Positions 46,501 through 56,515 of a stretch of 64,000 bases of DNA are shown piece by piece; within the stretch, counting starts at the first letter, position 1; every line of letters begins with the position of its first letter. The notes below the pieces were generated by a model. It made no database searches. It worked only from the letters and a program-made list of their open reading frames with translations, and was not told the DNA's origin. The DNA is from Desmodesmus armatus (Eukaryota > Chlorophyta > Chlorophyceae > Sphaeropleales > Scenedesmaceae), in the NCBI GenBank assembly GCA_007449985.2, contig VIIQ02000299.1, positions 1 through 64,000 of the forward strand. Direction: 5' to 3'. The translations under genes were made by a program, and so were the position numbers.

Positions 46501-49464
46501 ACCCAATAGTGTGCGGAACTTCTGAGCGGGTGAGTTGTTGCAGTCCCACAACCACAATGGCTGGTCTGCGCGCACAACAGCAATCGAAATTTTTCAAAAT
46601 AACCCAACTTTCTGGGCAACAGGGCTGACACTCGGTCACTGCTCAGCATTGCACCAAAGCCCTTGGCTGGTTAGAAAGTTTCAGCCAACTGCCTTCCTAC
46701 TGTGTGAATGCCACCCCGATGCCCCTCCAAAATTGGACACCTTGAAGGCTGGGGGGCCCAACCTTCTCAGCCGCAGCCCACCTTCATTAAACCTTCCGTT
46801 GGCAACATCAAGGCACAGGTAGGGCTTGTGCGCGGGGCGAAGAGCGCCGTTACTGTCCAATGACCATCTTTGGGCTGATGAACCTGCACAACAACCCATT
46901 GAATCAGCCAGTCACTGGCTGGATTGTGATGATCACAATCGCTTGACAGGCAATGTCAGTACACACTGTTTCACTCATCACAACCTGCACTAGGCCTACA
47001 CTCTCACAAAAGACAGCTGTCTATGCGGCTCTGTAAAGCTGGAAGAACTCACCGTTACACTCCCACACCTGAAGGGCAAACATCACAGCATCAGCGTGAA
47101 CACACTTCAGGTACATGTACACGTCCTTGTTCAACCTCAGAAGCAGCTCCAATGTACTGTAAGATGTTAAGGGACGTACCAGTACCCGGTACTGGTGAAA
47201 GTTTCCCAACGCACCTGGACAGCGTGACCACTTTCAGCTACATGTACACGTCCTTGTTCAACCCAAACGGCAGCTCCAATGTACTATTAGATGTTAAGGT
47301 ACGAAACAGTACCTTCCCCAACGCACCTGGACAGGGGTACCTACAGCACAAACAAGGGCCTTTCAGCTGAGAAAATTGCAGTGTACTCTCTCTTATTCAA
47401 TCACTGCCATGAGGTATCAAACACTCTTTTGCAAACTGGCATGTGACATGCAGTCGAGGCAACGAAGGGCGTCAGGTTCAGGAACAAGGCCGCCACTTAC
47501 CACCAGCTCCTGCGCTGCGTACATCCAAGCACCAATTCTCGTCATCCCAGGCCCACTTGAGGAAACCTTCTGTTGTTACCTCAAACCGCTGGTTGACATG
47601 GTACATGCACAACTGAAGCCGCACCTGCATGCACAACAACAACAATTTGCGCAATTAGCAACAGGGCCCTGCAGCCACCAAATTAGACTTGAAAATGGCT
47701 TGGGTAAACCTGCAAGTACAGTCTTATCATCATAACTGTGAATAATCGAGAACCCACTGAAAACCCAGTCAAATAGCCACCCACACCTGCAAGGCCAATT
47801 TCTGCTGCTCACCTGCTGTCCAGGCCATCCTGGCCCTCGGACACAGAGATTGGGTGCAGCAACTGATTGAATTGCGATCTGGCCACAAAAGTCAGCCATG
47901 CATGTGCACTTGATGTCTGTGGAGGATTTTCCACTGGGACTGCTGATCACCAGTTTGTTCTCCGCGTCCTGGACAGCACCTTTCTTGGCTACCGGGAGGT
48001 TGAAGGCGTGCACTTGCAATTCAATAACGGTACCGTGCCCCGCGTCGTCACTAGTCAGCGTGTGTGCCTTGAAGCCTGTGGTTTTTGCCAGGTTGAGGAC
48101 TCCAGCCTTAACCAGCACCTTCACCGCAATCGACGCCATGATGGTGGCCTTGTTTGCTGGGGACAAGGTCCCAGAATACCAACCATCCAGAGCTTTTGTC
48201 ACTGTGTACGCACGGTGTACCGCTTTGAATTCCGTGGACTCCAGCACCTGGTCTGCACCCTTGTACAGAGCCTCCAGGGGCTCTTTAGTGTTGTTGGTGG
48301 ATTTTCCTGGTTCTGGCATGGGCCAATCAGGCAAGCTCATCGTGACCAAAATTTCCTCCGCGGTGTCTATAATACTCCTCAAGTTGTCCGGGTCACTGCC
48401 ACACGTCCACCCAAACTCAGTGTTGAACTCCAGTCGCCACCAGTCACTGTAATTAACAACACAAGGTAGCACAGCTGCACACAGTGTTGGCAATGACATG
48501 ATGTCAGGTGTGGTGACCGCATGCTGTATGTCGTGTACCTTGGTTGGTGGCGCTACCTGTAACCATATCATTATCACATAACAATTCTTATCACTGACCT
48601 AGCTTGTTTGCGTGCAACGGCCAAGCAGAAATCAATGTCAGCCAGGTCACCCTCTCACCCCACACACCCACCCACACACTTTTGACTGCATGTGTAATTT
48701 CTGTGCGCTCTCACGCACTTCTACGCAACTTCGGAATTCCTTGGATGGTGAGATGGTTCATGCATTGGCTGGATGCACTGCATGGCACTCCCTGTGTCTA
48801 CACACCCTGCAAAATCACCCCCAGCTGACTGTTGACCCCCTCCTGGTGGCCGAGGCAGTAAAAACACAGGGTTTAGGGTCGGGGCGGCGTTGCAGCTGTG
48901 TGTGCACTGTCACAGTGTGAATAGTGCTCACCCAAGGGCCCCGCCGAATGAAGGTGGCTTTTTGGCCTGGAACTAGGTATGTTGCCCTACTAAACACACA
49001 ATCACATATGCTGACGACCTTTTGGGGCAATTATGCATTTCAAGGGCACTCATCCCCCCCCCACCCCCCACCCCGGGCAGCAGCTGCAACTCACTTGCCC
49101 CATCTCCCCCATCCCGTTCTCCACATGATCCAATATTTCAGTTCATTCGACATTGCCCCATGGGGCAGAGGCATCATGAGCCGGTTCACCTCCTGATAAA
49201 CGTTGCTGTACTTGTGTGTCAAAACGGCGCTCTCAATGCTGCAAGGACAGGGAACATCACAATCACGATTAGTTTTCTGTTGTTGTTGGTTCAGTTTGCT
49301 GTTGTAGATGCCATCTGAGATAAGCCTTATATAGTCTTGAAGACGGGAGGCACCTACTTGTGGCCGCTCCAGTTGACGATCCGCGCCGGCCTTACACGGA
49401 CGGTGGACCAAGCCGGTGTGGACGACCACAACATTACCAACAAACACATCAGTATGACCCTCAT
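43596..49464 (-). CDS. Secreted multi-repeat ricin-B-type lectin
   Basis: Predicted extracellular carbohydrate-binding protein. Start at 49464 gives a signal peptide (MRVILMCLLVMLWSSTPAWS). Phase-consistent exons are 49464-49358, 49238-49095, 48989-48932, 48556-47813, 47624-47501, 47214-47180, 47068-47053, 46883-46782, 46565-46488, 46388-46240, 45985-45964, 45819-45715, one ending at 45228, 45045-44977, 44635-44595, 44401-44302 and 44077-43596. The first four exons encode an unrecognised ~350-residue region. The rest holds at least seven beta-trefoil repeats with typical cues: LCVRGPGWPGQ, CMYHVNQRFEV, NWCLDV, VWECNG..AQRWSLD, LWLWDCNNSPAQKF, GDNQRLEL, AIWQLDTADG and PCNQSPAQTF. The tail (last exon) is Ser/Thr/Asp-rich with DGDTSSG repeats, suited to O-glycosylation. 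The segment 45229-45714 is unresolved. No ribosome-inactivating catalytic domain was seen, so lectin-type binding is all that can be claimed. Confidence 0.75.
47053..47068 (-). other. 16-nt microexon of the lectin gene
   Basis: GTGTGGGAGTGTAACG sits between CCCTTCAG and GTGAGT. It encodes VWECN plus one base, and joins a phase-0 exon end (GTACTG, 47180) to an exon starting GTTCATC (46883) to give VWECNGSSAQRW, the expected V-W-x-C-N-G...Q-x-W signature of a ricin-B repeat. A 22-nt microexon (45985-45964, LYMYRCH plus one base) plays the same part in a later repeat. Confidence 0.75.
47229..47350 (-). pseudogene. Partial duplicate of lectin exon 6 and its downstream intron
   Basis: The stretch 47095-47220 is repeated at about 47222-47345 (TACATGTACACGTCCTTGTT, GCAGCTCCAATGTACT, AACGCACCTGGACAG). 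In the copy, the exon equivalent has lost its middle (GTGCGTTGGGGAAGGTACTG) and its donor reads TTTCGT, so it is probably not spliced in. Confidence 0.65.
48690..48815 (-). repeat. Dispersed short element, copy 3, in a lectin intron
   Basis: Read on the minus strand it gives TGTGTAGACACAGGGAGTGC, GCATCCAGCCAATGCATGAA, CATCCAAGG, AAGTTGCGTAGAAGTGCGTG and GCACAGAAATTACACA, the same order as at 8448-8556. It lies between lectin exons 48932 and 48556. Confidence 0.65.
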
Positions 49465-50768
49465 GGCAGACCACTGCTTGAGTGTGAATAGTGGTTTTGG
49501 GGCGGGGGGGGGGGGGTTCTGGGGTGGGGCTATCCAGCTTCCAGACAACACCAAGGCTTGGAACTGGTGTGCCCTGCATTGACAACAGCACAGACCACCA
49601 TGGACGACAGCAGGCAAAAAGGATAGTGTCAAGCCCTCCCACCTGCACTATGAAAGTGCTGCTGCGAACACCGTGAGGCCGATGGGTGGGGAAGCATTAA
49701 ATCTGCCTCTCGAGTATGTGGTTGGGGAAAGGCAGCAGACTGTGCTATGCAGCCGAAGCAGCTCACCTGTTCGCAACGCCATCGGTAGTGCCATCAAGCC
49801 CATTGATTGTTTGCGGACAGTTTGACGGAAGTGCAAGGGGGCAATGCAGGGGGCAGCACACGCGCACGTACGTCAGCTCGTTGCAGGGCCGATAAGACGA
49901 ACTGTCACAGGAAATTATGTGAGATTGTGGATTCATGAAAAATGAGCCATTTTAGCTGATGCTGCTGGTTCAGGGGACGAGGGCGCGATGATGGGAAGGG
50001 TAGGTGCATCGGCCCCTAGTTGCATCAGCCCTGGGCACTCCACTCCACCAGGGGCCTGCACCCAGCATTGCGCAGGGAATGCAGCCGTGGCGCACGCTGA
50101 TGAACGGTGAACACATCCGGTTGAACGGTGGAACGTACCTGGGGAGTCGTTGCTCCTAGCAAACTCTCCAGGTCCCTGCATCAGACATGCACGCAGAGAT
50201 TGCGGGTGGGGGGGGGGCTGCGTTTGGTCATAGAATGCATATCAGTAACATACTTGGAGCTTACCTGGGTTGTCGCGCCAGCAAGCGCCGAGAAAAACTC
50301 GTTGAAGGTGCTGCTGGCGAATGGAAGTGCGAAAGGCGTTTGCGAACAGGCGGGGGGGTTCAGCGTTCAAATAAGGCTGAGATTTGCTCTCAGGGTCTAC
50401 AACCAGCCTGTACCCTGCGTATAGCGCGTAACGCTTGCTGGATGGTGGGGGTGGATCCAAAAACCCAGCCCACTGCACTTCAACTCAATTTTTGCTAGCT
50501 GGTGGGTGGATCAGAGTCCACTTCTCTCTGCACTTCAACGGCAGCAGCAAGTGCTTACAAAATTTTTTGTCAGCCTTCCAGATGTCCACAAAATCAAAAT
50601 AAGTATCCACGTATTCAACAGTGAACTCAACTCCCTTCACTTCAGGCCACACTTGCTCTTGGTGGCAGATCCAAACACACCACCAGCAGCACCTGCTGAG
50701 GCCCTCGCGTCACAACACTTCTTGTGAACACAACACCACAGGTTCAAGTCGTGGCACCAACACCAGTT
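49465..50768. other. 5' flank of the lectin gene and 3' flank of the next gene
   Basis: No gene recognised. Short open frames occur on both strands. A G-rich run (49499-49517) and the promoter of the lectin gene are expected here, but no TATA box or other element stands out. Confidence 0.35.
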
Positions 50769-51408
50769 TCAACACCACTGCAACCCACCTGCATGCTTGT
50801 TGTGATTCGCCTTGGTGCGAGCCTCACAGTTCTGTGTTGTGGGCTGAGTGTTACGCTGCTGTGAGGTCTGCTCCTCTTCGCGCTGGTCGGGCTCTGGTCT
50901 CTTGCTAGGGGACTTGCCAACAGCTGCTGGGGATGACTGGGGGATGATTTCTCCACCTGCAGTAGCAGAACGGTGGGCGAGACAACAATGGTACCTCACA
51001 ACCTGATGTAAATAAATCATGCGACAACAACAGCTCACCCTCTCCCGGCGAGACGTCTGAGACGCCAGCATGATGCGGCATCATGGCGATCTTGCTCAGG
51101 CCCTGAGATGGCAGCTCCCCGCTGCTTCTCTGCCTCAGCACACAGGCGCTCTGCCTCCACAAGCCTCTCGTACAGCTCCTGTGGCAAAGCAAAACACCGG
51201 TCGTTCAAAGCAGAGGGACACAAGCAGTGACAATGGAACATAGTTCCCTTGCGTACCTTCTCACTGCTGTTGATGCCCCCAGCTCCCTTGGAGGGCTCGG
51301 CCAGGCGCTGCTTCTTCTCGCTTTGGCGGTGGACCACCCCGCTGAAACGCTTCAGCTGGATGTCTGATGGGGTGATGTCTGCTGTGGCGATGTCACTCAG
51401 TTTTGCAT
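50769..51408 (-). CDS. Unrecognised coiled-coil protein (partial model)
   Basis: Three exon-like stretches. 51408-51257 encodes AKLSDIATADITPSDIQLKR, FSGVVHRQSEKKQRLAEPSK and GINSSEK, ending in phase 0 before GTACGC. 51178-51039 starts ELYERLVEAERLCAEAEKQR, a heptad-patterned helix, and ends before GTGAGC. 50956-50769 encodes GEIIPQSSPAAVGKSPSKRP and an E/Q-rich stretch up to a stop. The middle exon begins in one frame but must leave in another (KIAMMPHHAGVSDVSPGEG) to join the last exon, so there is a one-base break or an unseen small intron. Upstream exons were not identified. No domain is recognised. Confidence 0.4.
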
Positions 51409-52149
51409 CTTGTCCAGCAGGTTACCTACACTGCACAATGCACAAAATGCAGTGATGCTGCATCTAATACTGCATTACAAAGGTATGATAAACAGGCCAA
51501 GCACATCTTTGCCAGGAGCATATATGTCTTGTACTGTTTGTCTGCTAATGCTTTTGACTTGTGTTTGGCAATCAGGTCCCCAAATAGAACTGGAAAAACA
51601 TTTGGCCTGCCCATGAAGAGCCTTTCTGTCGGGGGAGTCCTTTAAGACGATGGCAAATCAGGATGGTGTGTGGTGTCAAACAGCAATGTTTTGGATCGAT
51701 TCAACTCAAGAGCTCTCAGGGGACCTTGAGCACTCGAAGCTTGCTGCTGCCGGACACTTTGACTGGTGGCGGCCTGGATTTGTCAATCTTGGTGGATTGG
51801 ATCAGCATCTTGTGCAGGGCCCGATGGATGCAATGGACAGAGCGGTCAGATGGATCCTCCAGCCCCTCCGTTCGGACTGAGTGGACGCCTTGTGGACTGC
51901 CATGTACAGGCCACTTTCCACAGCTGCCAGGCCCAAGTGCGCTTTGCAGCTCTGTTTCTACTCAACAGCAACCCCTCATGTGTACCTTCCATGTGCACAC
52001 CTGTAGTGATCTGGCTGCTGAACAACATTCTAGCTGCTGCTGAACAACACTCTTGCCGTTCACTTGCTCACTGGTAACGTATACAAATGTGGCTACTATG
52101 AGGGCATAATCCTCCAATGCACACACACTATTGCCCCCAACTGCCACTC
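51409..52149. other. Spacer upstream of the 776-bp duplication
   Basis: Short open frames on both strands, none with a recognisable product. Further 5' exons of the coiled-coil gene may lie here. Confidence 0.3.
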
Positions 52150-53701
52150 AAACTCAGCTGCCCACAATAACTCTGTCAGGCCCTGAGGGTGTTACAACTT
52201 GATGATCAAACATTCTCAACCCAACACACATGTAGCGCAAACACAAAACAGTATTTCTCAACCCAACACACATGTAGCGCAAACACAAAACAGTATTATT
52301 ATTAGTAAACAAGTTGGGCGCATCCTGCTGCTCAGTGCTCACTCACATACATGACGGCGTGCATCCTGCTGGTCATTGCCCATGTAATATACACCACAAA
52401 GTATGCACCTGTGACATCCTGCTGTACTGAGACGTTTCAGCGCTGCCCAGCACAGGCAAGCATTCTAATGAAATCAACACCAACTCACACATGATGCAAA
52501 ACAGCGCATGCAACATTTTTTGGTGATCCACTGAACACATGGCCCCAACCCCGCCCGTCAGGCAAGCAACTTGCTTGGGCCTGAAGCCCAAAGCTTGGTA
52601 GTTTACTGCCATGCCGGCCGTGCGGGCTACTTCAACTTCAGTCCAGCCCAAGCCATAAAAATACTGCAATAGGGGGTCGGGTGCTTTGAAAATTGTCTGA
52701 GAAAAAGGTGTGCCTATAGCCTAAAAGCAATCCTGCAAATGGTGCAAATCTGCAGCGTGGCACAGCATTGCAATCCTGCACCGCCTTCACATGCGTAAGA
52801 CCAATGAAAGGCTCTGCGCTACCACCAGCATTGAGAGCAGCAAACCCTTCATCACCATCACCACCCGGTGCTGCCGCCTTGCACCCATACAAATAACACA
52901 ATACACTGTCCACAGTGGCACCCCATGATTCAGCTGCCCACAATAACTCTGTCAGGCCCTGAGGGTGTTACAACTTGATGATCAAACATTCTCAACCCAA
53001 CACACATGTAGCGCAAACACAAAACAGTATTTCTCAACCCAACACACATGTAGCGCAAACACAAAACAGTATTATTATTAGTAAACAAGTTGGGCGCATC
53101 CTGCTGCTCAGTGCTCACTCACATACATGACGGCGTGCATCCTGCTGGTCATTGCCCATGTAATATACACCACAAAGTATGCACCTGTGACATCCTGCTG
53201 TACTGAGACGTTTCAGCGCTGCCCAGCACAGGCAAGCATTCTAATGAAATCAACACCAACTCACACATGATGCAAAACAGCGCATGCAACATTTTTTGGT
53301 GATCCACTGAACACATGGCCCCAACCCCGCCCGTCAGGCAAGCAACTTGCTTGGGCCTGAAGCCCAAAGCTTGGTAGTTTACTGCCATGCCGGCCGTGCG
53401 GGCTACTTCAACTTCAGTCCAGCCCAAGCCATAAAAATACTGCAATAGGGGGTCGGGTGCTTTGAAAATTGTCTGAGAAAAAGGTGTGCCTATAGCCTAA
53501 AAGCAATCCTGCAAATGGTGCAAATCTGCAGCGTGGCACAGCATTGCAATCCTGCACCGCCTTCACATGCGTAAGACCAATGAAAGGCTCTGCGCTACCA
53601 CCAGCATTGAGAGCAGCAAACCCCTCATCACCATCACCACCCGGTGCTGCCGCCTTGCACCCATACAAATAACACAATACACTGTCCACAGCGGCACCCC
53701 A
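52150..53701. repeat. 776-bp perfect-phase tandem duplication
   Basis: 52150-52925 and 52926-53701 are almost identical; the only differences seen are CCCTTCATC versus CCCCTCATC and CAGTGGCAC versus CAGCGGCAC near the right ends. Inside each unit a ~41-bp block (TCTCAACCCAACACACATGT AGCGCAAAC...) is itself duplicated. On the minus strand, frames such as LYGCKAAAPGGDGDEGFAAL stay open, but no family is recognised. The near-identity means a recent event or an assembly artefact. Confidence 0.85.
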
Positions 53702-53744
53702 TGATTGCCCAACTTCAAGGCCCAAGCTCCCCCAATGCGCAGGG

Positions 53745-55440
53745 TCCATCACCGTGCTGAGTGTGCCCTTCATCATTGTCATGACGGCGGACCAGGATGG
53801 TCCTACTAGTGCCGTTTATAACAGGAGCATGCGCGTTGCAAGGGTGAACACCTGCAGCATGGGCAACAACGAGCAACACTGTTACTTAGTGACTCAACTT
53901 AAGCTGAGCTGCAATGTGGTACAAGAGGAGGCCGCAGTCCGACCGCGAGTCGCCCAGGACAGCACAACAAGCTGGCAATCAGATATCCTGCCTGCTGGCT
54001 TCCCCTAAAAACTTGATGCACAATTTGGACTTTGCTGTGGCAGATGCGCAGGTCATGGTATGTTATACTGCCATAAATGTACCACCCCTACCCACTGTCT
54101 TGCACTCCCGCTCTCCTGCCATTGGGATGTTGCTTTCAGCATGTGTACTCCCCCCTCCCCTTAGGCTCGCCTGCAGCACTGCCAGGCGCATGTTCACCTT
54201 GAAGCAAGTTGTGCAACGAAATGGGGTGCACATATGGCCGGCGTGACTCACTGCAGTGCCTGTTGCCTGCACACTGTGACTGAGGCGTTGACAGATGACC
54301 ACATGCAACACCAACACACCAGTAGTAGTGACAACACCCTGACACACCCTGTTGGCAAATTGGCACAACAAGACACCAGTGTGTGTACATAACCAACAGG
54401 GCAGCGGAGAATGCTAGCAAGCGCCTGAAGCACACCGCAGTGCGGGCTCAAGAGGAGCTGGTGAAACATGTACAGCCTCATGTGTTAGCAGTGGCTGCTG
54501 CTCCAGAGCAGATTTGCTGCAACCCTTTCAGCTCAGAACGTCTGAGTATTACGTGGCCCCTTTTTTTGAAGCCAACACAGCACAACACTGCTCACCACCG
54601 CACATCCAACCCTGTGTGTGGATCAGTCATAGGCCTTGCTCAGCACACTCAAAGGGGCCACGTACGACTCATTTTTTGTGGCCCTGCAGCAGTGAGAGGG
54701 CTCAGGTCCTTTGGTGCCCGCACCAACGACGACTCAGCAACTGGCCAGTCCCCATGGCCATGGGATGACTGTCAAAGAGCGGTCGACCTGCACAATCATT
54801 TTAAGTATACACGAGCTGATCCTGATACCAGGATGTCTTCGGAAAATAGTAACCGCCGCGTTGAAGGCGCCAACCACATGTACATGACTGAGCCTCACTT
54901 GAGTGCCCGGCGGTGCTGCGTGCAAGGTGGGGGTATCCTGCCTGATGGCGCAACTTACCTTCCATAAGTGGTAGGAAACTGTTTCAGCTGGGTTTCAGCA
55001 GCCAACTCGGCGTGCTCCAAAAGTGGGTCGAGTTGGATGTGACCAGTTTGCTCAAGAGATGTCCATGGGTGCCGAGGCTTCATGAAAACACTATTACTGG
55101 CATAAACCTATGATCGTGCTTGAGTTAGTGCTCAGAGCGAGATGGCATCCCAGCATTGGCGTGAGACAGGTGAGATACTTCAGCAATTTAGAGGACGTAT
55201 ATGCAGACAGTTAAGGTTTTGAAACTCCGGGGCATGACAGGTGGGCACCTGACAAACCCAAAGCCAGCAGAGAGTGAAGCACTCTGACAGTGTGAGAGTC
55301 AGTGTGACCGGTGCGAACTATCGTCACTGCCGTGCCACTGCATGGTTTACCTTGTAATTCTCACAGACTCTTTACTTACCAGACTCCCGGACGAATGCTC
55401 TTGTTCTTGTGCCCCCAGGGCATTGCCACTCATGCCTGAT
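53745..55440. repeat. ~1.7-kb dispersed repeat, copy A (uninterrupted)
   Basis: Matches 56281-56515 joined to 59600-60990. Shared landmarks are CTGAGTGTGCCCTTCA, TTGTCATGACGG, CACAACAAGCTGGCAATCAG, GGTATGTTATA, CCACCCCTACCCACTGTCTT, GTGTGTACATAACCAACAGG and GGTGCCCCCAGGGCATTGCC. No intact common reading frame was found. Confidence 0.75.
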
Positions 55441-56280
55441 GCCTCATAAGGTGACCCCCTGATGAAGGGCCGCCAGGCAGATGCACGCCACAGGCACCCT
55501 GCAGTTGTGGATGGGCAAAATATGAATGGTGTTTGCAGGGGCCTGGGGGCAGTTGGGTGCCCCTGCTGGGAGAGCTGGCAGCAATATCCCCTTTCAAGGG
55601 CGTATGCTCGCAGACGACTTGATAAAACCACAGTGACTCACGGGACAAGTGGTTTTGGTCAGGAAAAAATATTAAGTCAGTGAACATCGGCAGCAACAGA
55701 GGGCGCTTGAGGATGTGGACAAAAGTGATACCGGTGCATGTGGGAGGGGCAGCAAAGGACAAACCAGTAGTTAAGGAAGTGAACGGTGTGTTGTAGGATG
55801 AATGTTAGGATCAAATCAGACCGCGTACGCGGTCCTACGGCAAGGCAGCAACATCCATCTGCTGCTGCATTCAAATGAAGAGGCTATGCACAGGGAGGCT
55901 GCCCTCAAGACGTCGTTCAGCACGCACGTCTTGATTCTGCTTGTTGGGTGTAAGGAAGCACGGAAGGGCACAGTGCTGCTGCTCAGTGAGGACATTTAAG
56001 AGTACAGTAGTGAAGCTTAAGGAGTGTGCACACATGTGGAGAGGGAGTCTGGGTTCCGCAGCACGAAGGAACCTGGTTGTTGGGGGTGTTCGCAGAGACG
56101 GTGGACGGGCAGGGTGGGTGAGGGGGGGGGGGAGCAGTCAATACCCTGGCAGGCGGATGCCGATACTATGCTAGTAGCAGGTTGGGCATGCGGGCTCAAT
56201 CACAGACACATCATATAACCTCGGGGCCGTGGCATGATGCCACGGGTGTCACGCTTCAAGGCCCCGCCTCCCCTCATGGG
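55441..56280. other. Spacer between copies A and B of the 1.7-kb repeat
   Basis: No recognisable gene. It includes the second copy of the 30-nt hairpin sequence (56222-56254), immediately before copy B begins. Confidence 0.35.
56222..56254 (+). repeat. Short hairpin sequence, copy 2
   Basis: GGGGCCGTGGCATGATGCCA followed by CGGGTGTCACGC, identical to the copy at 28442 except for one base in the loop. It sits next to the left end of copy B of the 1.7-kb repeat. Confidence 0.6.
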
Positions 56281-56515
56281 CAGGGTCATCACCCTGCTGA
56301 GTGTGCCCTTCAGCATTGTCATGACGGGGGACCACATTGGTTCTACTAGTGCCATTCATAACAGAAGCATGCACATTGCAAGGGTCAACACCTGCAGCAT
56401 GTGCAACAACAACAAGCAACACTCAACAGCTGCAATGTCGTACCGTACTTCTCCTGAAGAGGAGGCCGCTGTCCGTAGTCGCCCAGGACAGCACAACAAG
56501 CTGGCAATCAGATAT

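Noticed and set aside
43596..49464. Ribosome-inactivating (ricin A-like) catalytic chain ahead of the lectin repeats
   Set aside because: The N-terminal region lacks the conserved active-site Tyr/Glu/Arg motifs of that family; only the lectin part is supported.
50735..50760. GGTTCAAGTC resembling a tRNA B box
   Set aside because: No A box, acceptor stem pairing or terminator could be found around it.
52150..53701. Pair of long terminal repeats of a retrotransposon
   Set aside because: The two copies abut with no internal sequence, and there is no primer-binding site or polypurine tract.
53745..55440. Coding transposon protein in the 1.7-kb repeat
   Set aside because: Open frames in copy A are not preserved in copy B and show no recognisable domain.
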